DNA of 64,000 bases from an uncultured Eubacteriales bacterium. GTDB taxonomy: Bacteria; Bacillota; Clostridia; Oscillospirales; Oscillospiraceae. The stretch lies in the NCBI GenBank assembly GCA_900079765.1, contig LT599017.1:2077766-2141765 (forward strand), in the 5' to 3' direction. The notes below the pieces were generated by a model. That model was not told the origin of the DNA. It made no database searches and saw nothing but the letters and a program-made list of their open reading frames with translations. The translations under genes were made by a program, and so were the position numbers. Of the stretch, positions 51,494-60,561 are shown one piece after another (within the stretch, counting starts at the first letter, position 1; each line of letters opens with the position of its first letter).

Positions 51494-51629
51494 GGCCCGC
51501 GCCCTCTTTCCACCGCTTTGCGCATTTACCGGATATTTTATCCTCTTTTCCTCCCGCTGTCAATTTGCAATTTGTCCACTTTTCTCCGGCCCTCCTGCCA
51601 CCTTCTCCATCCCCTCCATACAACACGCG

Positions 51630-51657
51630 GCGCCGCCGGCAAACCCGCCGGCGGCGC
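51630..51657 (-). terminator. GC-rich hairpin after the DUF4097 gene
   Basis: GCGCCGCCGGC / GCCGGCGGCGC with a six-base loop just beyond the stop at 51678. No T tract, so activity is uncertain. Confidence 0.4.
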
Positions 51658-51677
51658 TGTAACGTCCTAATACCATA

Positions 51678-52613
51678 TTACTTTTCAAACTTGATCTCGA
51701 TATCTCCCATGCTGTTTTCCACCTCGATGGTATGCGTCCCCCCCCGGTGGTCGGCCTCGTCTCCGGCGTCCTTGCCGTTTATTGTGACGTTCCCCATGCT
51801 GGTCCGCAGATCATAGCCATAGTCCGCCTCAGCGCCCGCGACGGTGAGTTCCACGCTTCCCATGTCGTCGACGATCTTGGTGTGGCCCTCAAATGCCCCC
51901 GCCAGCACCACGCTGCCCATGTCATTCTCCACCGTAAGGCTTTCCGACGTGGAGACCTCATCCCCCACTAGCGCCCCCAGGGAGAGGGTAAGGTCCAGTG
52001 TCCGGGCGGTGATACGTTTCAGCTCCAGGTCACCCAGGCTCAGATTCATGGTGCTCTCCCCCACCACTGCGTCGGTGACGGCGACGCTGCCCAGGTCAGC
52101 CTCTAAGTCCAGGCGCCCGGCGCGCAGGCCCTCCAGCTCGGCGCTGCCCAGGGAGGTCTTCACAGTGACGCTCTCAAACTCCGCCCCCTCAGGGAAGTAG
52201 ACGCGCACCTCCGCACCATAGCCAAACCCCAGGTCGACCCCCAGTCGGACGGAGGATGTACTCCAGACCTTAAGCTTTCCGTTTTTATTGGAGTAGTGCA
52301 GCGCGTAGTCCTCCCCCTGCCAGGAGAGCTCTACACCGTAGTGGTTGGAGGGGATGAAGTAAACGTCCCCCAGGTCCACGTCCACGTCCAGAGCGGTAAA
52401 GGGCTCCAGGTCCCCACCGTCGGCAACCCGGTTTCGCTCCCCGCTCCAGTTGGAGAGGCGAACCCCCGTGAGGCCCACGTTCACATCCCGGCCCCCTACG
52501 GTCACTACCATGGAGGTCTGCCCGCCCATGAGCCAACCGGCCAGGGCCAGAACCACTCCCACACCGAAGAGGGCGGCGGCGGTGGTCAGCAGCAGCTTGG
52601 TCAATCCCTTCAT
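51678..52613 (-). CDS. DUF4097 family membrane-anchored beta-repeat protein
   Basis: 311 residues. An N-terminal helix (LLLTTAAALFGVGVVLALAGWL) precedes a long run of beta-strand repeats (FTALDVDVDLGDVYFI, ADLGSVAVTDAVVGE, ENDMGSVVLAGAFEGHTKI, NSMGDIEIKFE). This right-handed beta repeat with short Asp/Gly/Ser units is the DUF4097 pattern. It overlaps the DUF1700 gene by 4 bp. The pair is common in Firmicutes and usually has a PadR regulator, which is missing here. Function unknown. Confidence 0.88.
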   Translation of the reverse strand: MKGLTKLLLTTAAALFGVGVVLALAGWLMGGQTSMVVTVGGRDVNVGLTGVRLSNWSGERNRVADGGDLEPFTALDVDVDLGDVYFIPSNHYGVELSWQGEDYALHYSNKNGKLKVWSTSSVRLGVDLGFGYGAEVRVYFPEGAEFESVTVKTSLGSAELEGLRAGRLDLEADLGSVAVTDAVVGESTMNLSLGDLELKRITARTLDLTLSLGALVGDEVSTSESLTVENDMGSVVLAGAFEGHTKIVDDMGSVELTVAGAEADYGYDLRTSMGNVTINGKDAGDEADHRGGTHTIEVENSMGDIEIKFEK

Positions 52614-53185
52614 ACCGCCTCACCTCTCCTTCCGCCGATAAAAAGCCAGCGGCACAGGGCCGCCACACCTTTCCCACACACCCGGCTCAGTGCCAGCGCC
52701 CCGGCCAGCATAGTGAGCCCGAAGGCGACGAAGAAAATTCCCAGTCCCGCAAAGAACATGGTCGTGGTGAGCCCCGGCGTGAACAGGGCTGTAAATCCGC
52801 ACCAGACAGTGAAGAGCCCCCCCGCCGCTACGCCCAGGCCACCGGCGGCAAGGCCCAGTACCAAGCCCACCGGCACTGCCGCCACTAAGACCAGCAGCGT
52901 GAGCCACAGTGGGGACAGGAAGACCAAGGCGATGATCCGCCCCGCCGTCCAGCCCCGCCGCTCCCCCCGATAGTGGGGTGGGCGAGCACTCCGCCGCCCG
53001 CCGTCCGCAACCTGGCGGGCCAGATCCTCAGGGGAGCCCAATTCGGCGATGACTTCCCCTTCCCGTTCGGGTCCGGCCTCGTTGAAGTAGTCCTCATAGT
53101 ATTTCATGATGTGCTCCAGCTCACCTGACGGCAGCCGCTGGTGCAAAAGGGCATAGAGTTCGCTCAGATATTCCTCCCTGCTCAT
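52610..53185 (-). CDS. DUF1700 (HAAS) family membrane protein
   Basis: 191 residues. The N-terminal ~60 residues form a cytoplasmic HAAS helical domain (MSREEYLSELYALLHQRLPS, then MKYYEDYFNEAG, ELGSPEDLARQVA). Three to four membrane helices follow (~85-165). It starts the two-gene unit with DUF4097 after AGAGAGGAG. Such proteins are thought to sense or transmit a membrane signal to a PadR repressor; none is nearby. Confidence 0.88.
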   Translation of the reverse strand: MSREEYLSELYALLHQRLPSGELEHIMKYYEDYFNEAGPEREGEVIAELGSPEDLARQVADGGRRSARPPHYRGERRGWTAGRIIALVFLSPLWLTLLVLVAAVPVGLVLGLAAGGLGVAAGGLFTVWCGFTALFTPGLTTTMFFAGLGIFFVAFGLTMLAGALALSRVCGKGVAALCRWLFIGGRRGEAV

Positions 53186-53454
53186 TGGTCCAACTCCTCT
53201 CTTGTGGCTTTCATCTTACCCTCCCATCCCTTTGTTTGTACTGTAGAAACCCTTAAAACTTCATTAAAAAGTGCCTGTTTTTCCCTCTCCCGCCGTCGGC
53301 GGGGGCCCCGGCGGTGAGAAAGATACTCAGCTCAGGCGGTTATTTCCACCTCCGTAATACCCCCGTTTTTACTCGGTTGTACTTGTAAAGTTCACAATTT
53401 TGATATAGTATATAGAGAATTGTTGAAACTACTTTCTCGACTAGGAGGACCCTA

Positions 53455-56391
53455 ATGAGCCTGCGCATCGGAATCGATATCGGCTCCACCACCGTGAAGG
53501 TTGTGGTGCTGGATGAACACAATAAGCTTCTCTTCCGCTCCTACGAGCGGCACTACTCCAAGGCCCGCGAGCGGGCGGTGGAGACTCTTACCTCCATCAC
53601 GGATATGCTCTCCGGCCAGTCGGTCAAGCTGGTGGTCACCGGCTCGGCGGGTCTTGGCGTCGCCAAGACCGCGGGACTCGACTTCGTGCAGGAGGTGTAT
53701 GCCACCGCCGCGGCGGTGAACACCTACTATCCGGACACCGACGCCGTCATCGAGCTTGGCGGCGAGGACGCAAAGATCATCTTCTTCGGCGGCGCGCTGG
53801 AGGAGCGTATGAACGGCTCCTGCGCCGGCGGCACCGGGGCCTTTATCGACCAGATGGCAACCCTGATGAACGTCACCGTAAACGAGCTGGACGACCTCAG
53901 CTTGAAACATGAAAAAATTTACCCCATCGCCTCCCGCTGCGGCGTCTTCGCCAAGAGCGACATCCAGCCCATCCTCAATCAGGGCGGGCGGAAGGAAGAC
54001 GTGGCCGCCTCCATTTTCCAGGCCGTGGTAGACCAGACGGTGGCAGGCCTCACCCAGGGCCGGGAGCTCAAGGGCAAGATCGTCTTCTTGGGCGGGCCCC
54101 TCCATTTCCTCGCCGGCCTGCGAGCGCGGTTCGTGGAGACCCTGCACCTGGACGAATCCCACGCCATTTTTCCCGCAGACGGGGACTGTTTTGCCGGTAT
54201 CGGTGCGGCCCTCTGTTCCGAAGACTACGAGGCCAGGCCCTTTGATGAGCTCCTCAAAAAGCTGGAGGAGAGTGTGGACGCCACCAGCACGGTCGACACC
54301 ATGCCCCCCCTCTTCGCCGATGAGGGCGAGTACGACAATTTCCTCGCCAGGCACAACGCCAAGCGCCCCCCCGAGGTAGACGCGGCTACCTATACCGGCG
54401 ACGCGTACCTAGGCATCGACGCGGGCTCCACTACCACCAAGATTGCCCTCATCGCGCCCGACGGCGGCCTGCTCTATACTTACTACCACTCCAATCTCGG
54501 CAACCCCGTGGCCATTGTCCTGGAGCAGCTGAAGGAGATCTACAAGCTCTGCGGCGACCGCATCCACGTCAAGGGCAGTGCCGTCACCGGGTACGGCGAG
54601 GAGCTGATTAAAAACGCCTTCTCCTGCGACCTCGGCCTCGTCGAGACCGTGGCCCACTACAACGCCGCCGCCCACTTTGAGCCTAGTGTGGACTTCATCA
54701 TCGACATCGGCGGCCAGGACATGAAGTGCTTTAAGATCAGGAACGGCGCGGTGGACTCCATCATGCTCAACGAGGCTTGCTCCTCGGGCTGCGGCTCCTT
54801 TATCGAGACCTTTGCCAAGGCCCTGGGGTACTCCATTGCCGACTTTGCCAAGATCGGCCTCTTCTCTCCCCGGCCGGTGAACCTGGGCTCCCGATGCACC
54901 GTGTTCATGAACTCCTCGGTCAAGCAGGCCCAGAAGGACGGGGCCAGCGTGGAGGACATCAGCGCGGGCCTCTCCATCTCCATCGTGAAGAACGCGGTCT
55001 ACAAGGTCATCCGGGCCGCCAGCGCCGACGATCTGGGCAAGCACATCGTCGTTCAGGGCGGCACCTTCCTCAACGATGCGGTGCTCCGAGCCTTCGAACA
55101 GGAGCTGGACCGGAACGTGACGCGGCCCACCATCGCCGGGCTGATGGGGGCTTTCGGGGCCGCTCTTGCGGCCCGGGACGCGGGGCTGGAGGCCTCCTCC
55201 CTGTTAAGCCTCGACGCTTTACAGTCTTTTGCCCATAGCGCAAAGCCCGTCACCTGCAATCTCTGCACCAACCACTGCTCTCTTACCGTCAACCAATTCG
55301 ACGGTGGACGGCGCTTTATTTCGGGCAACCGCTGCTCCCGCCCCCTGGGGAAAGAGAAGACCGAGCTGCCCGACCTGATGGCCTACAAGTACAAAAAGCT
55401 CCGGGCCCTGAACGGCAAGGGGAAGGGCAATGGCCTCCGTGGGAAGATCGGCATCCCCTTCGGCCTCAATATGTACGAGAACCTCCCGTTCTGGTTCGAA
55501 TTCTTCACCTCCCTCAACTTCGAGGTGGTCCTCTCTCCCGAATCCTCCCGCAAGCTCTACATTAAAGGCCAGCATACCATCCCCTCGGACACCGTCTGCT
55601 ACCCTGCAAAGCTCCTTCATGGCCATGTGGAGGCCCTGGTGGAGGACCGGGTGGACGCCATCTGGTACCCATGTATGTCCTATAATAACGACGAGGGCAT
55701 CGGCGACAACCACTTTAACTGCCCCGTGGTGGCCTATTACCCTGAGCTCCTGGCCGCCAACGTCCCGGCCCTTAAGCAGACCAAATTCCTGGACCCTTAC
55801 GTGGGCCTCTGGCGGCGCAAAGACTTCCAGAAACGCATCTCCGCTATTATGGCGGAGGAGTTTAGCGTCCCCGCTAAGGAAAGCGCCGCGGCGGTCAAGT
55901 CCGCCTACGACTCCTATGACGCCTATATGGCCGACCTCCGTAAGACGGGGCAGGAGTATGTCTCCTACGCCCGTGAGCATGGCCTCAACATCGCGGTGGT
56001 CTGCGGCAGGCCCTACCACATTGACCCCGAGATTAACCACGGCATCAACGATCTTGTAACCTCCTTCGGTTTCGTTCTGGTCACAGAGGACGCCCTCTCC
56101 TACCTGGAGGGGTATGAGAGCCGGAAGGTCCTCAACCAGTGGACGTTCCAGAGCCGGATGTACAATGCCGCCCGCTATGTCTGTACCCAGGACGATATGC
56201 AAGTGATTCAGCTTGTCAGCTTTGGCTGCGGCACCGACGCCATCACCACCGACGAGATGCGCGACATTCTCGAGCGTGGCGGCAAGCTCTACACCCAGTT
56301 GAAAATCGACGACATCAACAACCTGGGTTCTGTGAAAATCCGCATCCGCTCCCTTATGGCCGCTATGGACGCCCGCAAGAACCGCAAGTAA
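53455..56391 (+). CDS. 2-hydroxyacyl-CoA dehydratase activase-like protein (double BcrAD/BadFG ATPase plus DUF2229)
   Basis: 978 residues in three parts. Domain 1 (~1-260): GIDIGSTTVKVVV, GGEDAKIIF, CAGGTGAFID with a 4Fe-4S ligand Cys. Domain 2 (~320-575): GIDAGSTTTKIAL, GGQDMKCFK, CSSGCGSFI. Domain 3 (~600-978): DUF2229-type (GIPFGLNMYENLPFW, YPAKLLHG, CGRPYHIDPEINHG, SFGCGTDAITTDE). In the family ATP hydrolysis drives one-electron reduction of a dehydratase. The partner is the next gene. Homologues with this architecture are often a single ~1400-residue protein; here it is split. It starts at ATG 53455 with AGGAGG. Confidence 0.9.
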   Translation: MSLRIGIDIGSTTVKVVVLDEHNKLLFRSYERHYSKARERAVETLTSITDMLSGQSVKLVVTGSAGLGVAKTAGLDFVQEVYATAAAVNTYYPDTDAVIELGGEDAKIIFFGGALEERMNGSCAGGTGAFIDQMATLMNVTVNELDDLSLKHEKIYPIASRCGVFAKSDIQPILNQGGRKEDVAASIFQAVVDQTVAGLTQGRELKGKIVFLGGPLHFLAGLRARFVETLHLDESHAIFPADGDCFAGIGAALCSEDYEARPFDELLKKLEESVDATSTVDTMPPLFADEGEYDNFLARHNAKRPPEVDAATYTGDAYLGIDAGSTTTKIALIAPDGGLLYTYYHSNLGNPVAIVLEQLKEIYKLCGDRIHVKGSAVTGYGEELIKNAFSCDLGLVETVAHYNAAAHFEPSVDFIIDIGGQDMKCFKIRNGAVDSIMLNEACSSGCGSFIETFAKALGYSIADFAKIGLFSPRPVNLGSRCTVFMNSSVKQAQKDGASVEDISAGLSISIVKNAVYKVIRAASADDLGKHIVVQGGTFLNDAVLRAFEQELDRNVTRPTIAGLMGAFGAALAARDAGLEASSLLSLDALQSFAHSAKPVTCNLCTNHCSLTVNQFDGGRRFISGNRCSRPLGKEKTELPDLMAYKYKKLRALNGKGKGNGLRGKIGIPFGLNMYENLPFWFEFFTSLNFEVVLSPESSRKLYIKGQHTIPSDTVCYPAKLLHGHVEALVEDRVDAIWYPCMSYNNDEGIGDNHFNCPVVAYYPELLAANVPALKQTKFLDPYVGLWRRKDFQKRISAIMAEEFSVPAKESAAAVKSAYDSYDAYMADLRKTGQEYVSYAREHGLNIAVVCGRPYHIDPEINHGINDLVTSFGFVLVTEDALSYLEGYESRKVLNQWTFQSRMYNAARYVCTQDDMQVIQLVSFGCGTDAITTDEMRDILERGGKLYTQLKIDDINNLGSVKIRIRSLMAAMDARKNRK

Positions 56392-56494
56392 GTTGGCACC
56401 CTGTCACGCCTCACGTCCGGGGCGCCTTCCCTCCGGCTCCGGGCCTCCCCTGCTCGGCGGCTCAGCGCTTCTTTTAAGAAAGGAAACTTGACCT

Positions 56495-57835
56495 ATGGCA
56501 GAATTAGTTTACGACAAGACCGGCCGCCTCCTCTTCACCAAGGAGATGAAGGAGGAGTACACCCTTCTCGTCCCCCAGATGCTGCCCGATCACTTCGCCA
56601 TGCTGGTGCGCATTATGCAGAACGAAGGCTACAAGGTGGAGATGCTGGGCAACACAGGCAAGAGCGTTGTGGACGCGGGACAAAAGTACGTTCACAACGA
56701 TGCCTGTTTCCCCGCAATTCTGGTCATTGGCCAGCTCATCGATGCGGTGAAGAGCGGCAAATACGACCCTCACAAGGTGGCCCTGGTTATCACTCAGACC
56801 GGCGGCGGCTGCCGCGCCTCCAACTACATCCACATGCTCCGCAAGGCTCTGGAGAAGGCTGATCTCAGCTACGTGCCCGTCATCTCCATCAACCTCTCGG
56901 GCCTTGAGAAAAACCCGGGGTTCAAGCTCTCCATCGGTTTCCTGCGTAAGGCTGTCTTCGCCGTCATGTACGGGGACCTACTTATGAACATCGCAAACCA
57001 GGTGCGCCCCTATGAGGTCACCACCGGCAGCACCGACACCGCCGTTGCCGAGTGCATGGACTTCCTCCTGGAGGGAATGGGCCGGGGCGAGGGGTTAAGC
57101 TACAAGAGCATGTGCAAAAACTTCGACCGCATCATTGAGCACCTCGCCGCCGTGCCGGTGGCGGGGCCTCAGAAGGTGCGGGTTGGCGTGGTGGGCGAGA
57201 TCTACGTGAAGTACGCCCCACTGGGCAACAATAACCTCAACGACTTCCTCCTCTCCGAGGGGGCCGAGCCGGTGGTGCCCGGCCTCACCGACTTCATCAT
57301 TTTCAAGATTTACAACCGGGACGTGGACGTGGACCTCTACGGCGGCAAGTGGGCGAAGCAGGCGCTGTGCCGTTTTCTCTCCGACTACGTAAAGAAGTAC
57401 CAGCACGCCATGATTGACGCTATCAAGCGCTCGAACCGGTTCCGCGCGCCGGGCGACTTCGACGAGCTGCATGGTTATATCAAGGGCTACCTGGGGGATG
57501 GCAATAAGATGGGTGAGGGCTGGCTCCTCACTGCCGAGATGCTGGAGCTCATCCACACCGGAGTGCCAAACATCGTGTGCACCCAGCCCTTCGGGTGTCT
57601 GCCCAATCACATCGTGGGCAAAGGTATGATCCGCAAGCTGAAGGACGACTACCCCTGGAGCAACGTGGTTGCCATCGACTATGATCCCGGCGCTACCAAG
57701 ATCAACCAGGAAAACCGCATCAAGCTGATGCTTGCCAACGCCAAGGCCATGGCAAAGGAGAAGGCGTCCTCCCCCGCAGCCAAGGCCGAGCCGGAGCCGG
57801 AGAACGGCGGCGAAAAAGAGCCGGTCTGCGTATGA
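56495..57835 (+). CDS. 2-hydroxyacyl-CoA dehydratase-like protein (partner of the activase)
   Basis: 446 residues. Conserved Cys motifs NDACFPAILV and TGGGCRASNYI could ligate a 4Fe-4S cluster. The rest (SGLEKNPGFKLSIGF, GEIYVKYAPLGNNN, CTQPFGCLPNHIVGKG) matches the C-terminal module of the fused activase/dehydratase proteins. The ATG has AAGGAAA upstream and lies 103 bp after the activase gene. Substrate unknown. The C-terminus ends in a charged tail rich in E and K. Confidence 0.87.
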   Translation: MAELVYDKTGRLLFTKEMKEEYTLLVPQMLPDHFAMLVRIMQNEGYKVEMLGNTGKSVVDAGQKYVHNDACFPAILVIGQLIDAVKSGKYDPHKVALVITQTGGGCRASNYIHMLRKALEKADLSYVPVISINLSGLEKNPGFKLSIGFLRKAVFAVMYGDLLMNIANQVRPYEVTTGSTDTAVAECMDFLLEGMGRGEGLSYKSMCKNFDRIIEHLAAVPVAGPQKVRVGVVGEIYVKYAPLGNNNLNDFLLSEGAEPVVPGLTDFIIFKIYNRDVDVDLYGGKWAKQALCRFLSDYVKKYQHAMIDAIKRSNRFRAPGDFDELHGYIKGYLGDGNKMGEGWLLTAEMLELIHTGVPNIVCTQPFGCLPNHIVGKGMIRKLKDDYPWSNVVAIDYDPGATKINQENRIKLMLANAKAMAKEKASSPAAKAEPEPENGGEKEPVCV

Positions 57836-58392
57836 GCGAGCTGCGTTTCGTTGACGCCAGCGTCAGCGAACACTTCGAGGCCATGAGCCTTATCCACGCC
57901 CTGGGCTGGCGGGACACTTATGTGGGCTACATACCCGCCGACTATATGGCCCGGGAAATCACCGACGACCGCTGGGTGAAGTTTTTCCGGGCTGACTACG
58001 AAAGTGGGCGCTGTCACGGTCTTCTCCTTTACAGGGATGAGAAACCGGTGGCCTGCATCAACTACGGCCCCGCCCGGGTGGCAAACCTCAACGCCGGGTC
58101 CATCTGTATGTTCGACTCCCGCGGCTACGAGGGCTGGGGGGAGATTGTCTCCTTTTACACCCACCCTGAGGAACGTGGCAAGGGGTACGGCGGGCTCCTC
58201 TTTGAGGAAGCGGTGCACCGCCTCAAGGAGGCCGGGCACCCCAGTGCCTTCGTCTTCGTTCTGCGGGAAAACGAGAAAGCCCGCAGATTCTACGCCGCTC
58301 ATGGCTTTAATTGGGACGGCACACACGCCGACATCCCCTTCCCGCCCGACACAGTGTGCGTGGACCTGCGGTACACAAAGGAGCTCAAATGA
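57832..58392 (+). CDS. GNAT-family N-acetyltransferase
   Basis: 186 residues. N-terminal LRFVDASVSEHFEAMSLIHA, DTYVGYIPADYMA and motif A YTHPEERGKGYGGLLFE (~103) with motif B FYAAHGF (~152). It overlaps the preceding gene by 4 bp. A conserved pairing with a dehydratase is not known to me; the substrate is unknown. Confidence 0.87.
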   Translation: MSELRFVDASVSEHFEAMSLIHALGWRDTYVGYIPADYMAREITDDRWVKFFRADYESGRCHGLLLYRDEKPVACINYGPARVANLNAGSICMFDSRGYEGWGEIVSFYTHPEERGKGYGGLLFEEAVHRLKEAGHPSAFVFVLRENEKARRFYAAHGFNWDGTHADIPFPPDTVCVDLRYTKELK

Positions 58393-59207
58393 AAAAGCTG
58401 TACTTATCCCTGGCGCTGGCTCTGCTGCTCTCGGGCTGCGCCACGGCCAATAGGGACGTCTCCCCCTCCCCTATGGGAACGGTAAAAATGGCCGAGTCCC
58501 CCACCCCATCCGCCACGCCTGAAAAGCTCTGGTGGGAGGGCAAGACGGCAGTCGACCTTCCCACCGAGGTGGAACCCGCCGGAAACATCTCCAGCGTTGA
58601 TGGTCCGGTGTGCCTTGCCCTTCTGTCCGACGCGGACATCGGGCTCTATGGCGACGGGGACCCTACGGCGGGGGTGCTGCTGCGCAAGGGGGACTACGTC
58701 CAGTTCTTCCCCCAGACCTACGCCACCGCCCGGTATACTCTGCCCGAGCTCAACTGGGCCGATATTGACGGCGACGGGGAGAACGAGCTGGCTGTCAAGT
58801 ACCTGGTGGAGGATACCGAAGGTGACATCGTCTACGAGCTGCACATCTACGAGTGGGACGGAACCGCCTGGACTGACCACCCGTTCACCCAGGCCGAGTT
58901 CACCCCCCTGCTGGAGGGGCTGGTGACCTATCGCTACGAGGACGACTACGTCACCCTGACAGTGGGGAGCTCTACCGACAGGCTGTGGTACGAGGGCGAG
59001 GAGGAGCCGGTGGGTCTGGCCCCTATAGGAGACCTGGTTTTCTTCCGGCAGGAGGGGGACGGCTACGTGGTCATTTTCGGCCTGCGGCTGGAACTCTCCG
59101 GAGGAGGGGCCGGGTACGACGCTGCCACCCTCACCGCTCAGCTGAGCTACGATGGCGAGAGCTTTGCTCTTTCGGACTACGCCCTGGAGACAGTAGGCGG
59201 TGTATAA
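58389..59207 (+). CDS. Lipoprotein of unknown function
   Basis: 272 residues from ATG 58389, overlapping the previous stop codon. Lipobox LLLSGC (Cys18) after MKKLYLSLALALLL. A Ser/Pro/Thr linker leads to a beta-rich domain with WADIDGDGENELAVKYLVED, resembling FG-GAP/VCBS-type calcium-binding repeats, and LHIYEWDGTAWTD. It ends the activase unit. Function unknown. Confidence 0.8.
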   Translation: MKKLYLSLALALLLSGCATANRDVSPSPMGTVKMAESPTPSATPEKLWWEGKTAVDLPTEVEPAGNISSVDGPVCLALLSDADIGLYGDGDPTAGVLLRKGDYVQFFPQTYATARYTLPELNWADIDGDGENELAVKYLVEDTEGDIVYELHIYEWDGTAWTDHPFTQAEFTPLLEGLVTYRYEDDYVTLTVGSSTDRLWYEGEEEPVGLAPIGDLVFFRQEGDGYVVIFGLRLELSGGGAGYDAATLTAQLSYDGESFALSDYALETVGGV

Positions 59208-59217
59208 ACCTCTAAAC

Positions 59218-59262
59218 AAAAAATGGGGCCCGTTCTGTTGCACAGAACGGGCCCCATTTTTT
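59218..59262. terminator. Bidirectional terminator between the lipoprotein and aldolase genes
   Basis: AAAAAATGGGGCCCGTTCTG and its complement with a five-base loop, 20-bp stem, T runs on both strands. Confidence 0.9.
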
Positions 59263-59268
59263 GTATTA

Positions 59269-60117
59269 TTATGCTTTCCCTGCAGAACCGCAGATAACGA
59301 TTTTCTCCTTGACTGCGCGCGCGACCTCGGCCATGCCAAGCTTGCCGTATTTCTTGGGGTCGAAGACCTCGGGGTCCTTGGCAATCGCCGCCTTGATGCC
59401 TTCGGAGTAGGCGATACGCAGCTCGGTGGCAAAGTTCACCTTCGCCACGCCTCGGGTGATGCAATCCCTCACCGCGTCCTCCGGCACGCCGGAGGCGCCG
59501 TGGAGCACCAGAGGGATGTCGACCAGGGCAGCGATGGCGGAAAGCCGGTCCACATCCAGTCGTGGGATTCCCTTATAGACTCCATGGGCGGTGCCGATGG
59601 CAACTGCCAGAGAGTCCACGCCGGTGCGCACGGCAAACTCGGCTGCCTCGGCCGGAATGGTGTAGCCCCCTTCGCCGCCGTCAGTGTCGTCCTCCTTACC
59701 GCCCACCTTGCCAAGCTCGGCCTCCACAGGTACGCCCATGGCCCGGGCGGCCTCTGCCACCCGGCGGGTGAGGGCGATATTCTCCTCAAAGACGTTGTGG
59801 GAGCCGTCGATCATCACGGAAGTGTACCCCGCCCGGAGGGCGGCCATCGCCATGTCAAAACTCTCTCCATGGTCCAGGTGGAGGGCCACCGGGACACTTG
59901 CCCCACGGGCGGCCACCTTCACCATTGCCTTTAGGTAGCCGAGGGAGCTGTACCGTACGGTGGAGGGGGTTGTCTGGAGAATAACGGGGGCGCGCAGCTC
60001 CTCCGCCGCAGCCACCACCGCCATGACCATCTCTAAATTTTCTACGTTGAAGGCGCCCACTGCGTAGCCGTTTTTCCGGGCGTCCTCCAGCATTTGTTTC
60101 GTCGTTACCAGGGGCAT
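59269..60117 (-). CDS. Class II ketose-bisphosphate aldolase (GatY/KbaY type)
   Basis: 282 residues. It should split a ketose 1,6-bisphosphate (tagatose or fructose type) to DHAP and glyceraldehyde 3-phosphate. Zn-binding motifs LHLDHGES (~77-84), GTAHGVYKG (~180) and VLHGASGV (~207) and the N-terminal VGAFNVENLEMV are intact. Being last in a PTS operon with an AgaS-like protein favours a tagatose-1,6-bisphosphate role in amino-sugar use; fructose-bisphosphate is the alternative. Confidence 0.88.
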   Translation of the reverse strand: MPLVTTKQMLEDARKNGYAVGAFNVENLEMVMAVVAAAEELRAPVILQTTPSTVRYSSLGYLKAMVKVAARGASVPVALHLDHGESFDMAMAALRAGYTSVMIDGSHNVFEENIALTRRVAEAARAMGVPVEAELGKVGGKEDDTDGGEGGYTIPAEAAEFAVRTGVDSLAVAIGTAHGVYKGIPRLDVDRLSAIAALVDIPLVLHGASGVPEDAVRDCITRGVAKVNFATELRIAYSEGIKAAIAKDPEVFDPKKYGKLGMAEVARAVKEKIVICGSAGKA

Positions 60118-60129
60118 AGTCTTTCCTCC

Positions 60130-60561
60130 TTAGATTCCTTCATCCCCGTCATCCGGGGCGGTAACCGCCGCCGCGGGGACATACTGTCTGATGGCAAATT
60201 TCGCGCCCTCCAGAAGATGGGGAATGAGGCTATTCAGGCTCTCCCCGTCCCGCCCCAACAGGGCCGAGATGACCATGGGCACGCTGGCTCCGGCAACCAC
60301 CTCTATTTTACGCTCCGGCAGGGCGGCGCGCAGGAGCACCGACTCCTTAAAGGGAGACCCTCCCATCATGTCGGCCAGGACCAGCACCTCTCCCTCTGCG
60401 GCATCAATGGCTGCCTTCAATTTCTCCCGCAGGTCCTCGGTGCTGTCGCTCTCCGGGAAGGTGACGCATAAGAGGGCGTCGGTCTGGCCGGTAATCAGCT
60501 TTGCCGCGCTGTAAAGCCCCTCGGCAAAGCTGCCATGACCGGTGAGGATGATGGAAATCAT
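60130..60561 (-). CDS. PTS mannose-family EIIA component
   Basis: 143 residues. The phosphorylated His is in ILTGHGSFAEGL (His9). The later VLADMMGGSPFKESVLL stretch is typical of the man-type IIA fold. It accepts phosphate from HPr and passes it to IIB, which is not in the window and presumably lies beyond the right edge. It overlaps the SIS gene by 4 bp. Confidence 0.9.
   Translation of the reverse strand: MISIILTGHGSFAEGLYSAAKLITGQTDALLCVTFPESDSTEDLREKLKAAIDAAEGEVLVLADMMGGSPFKESVLLRAALPERKIEVVAGASVPMVISALLGRDGESLNSLIPHLLEGAKFAIRQYVPAAAVTAPDDGDEGI

Noticed and set aside
53286-53315. GC-rich hairpin upstream of the activase gene
   Set aside because: It lies between divergent genes with no T tract, so it is not a terminator; function not evident.
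55219-56202. 327-residue minus-strand frame opposite the activase gene
   Set aside because: Shadow of a well-supported gene.
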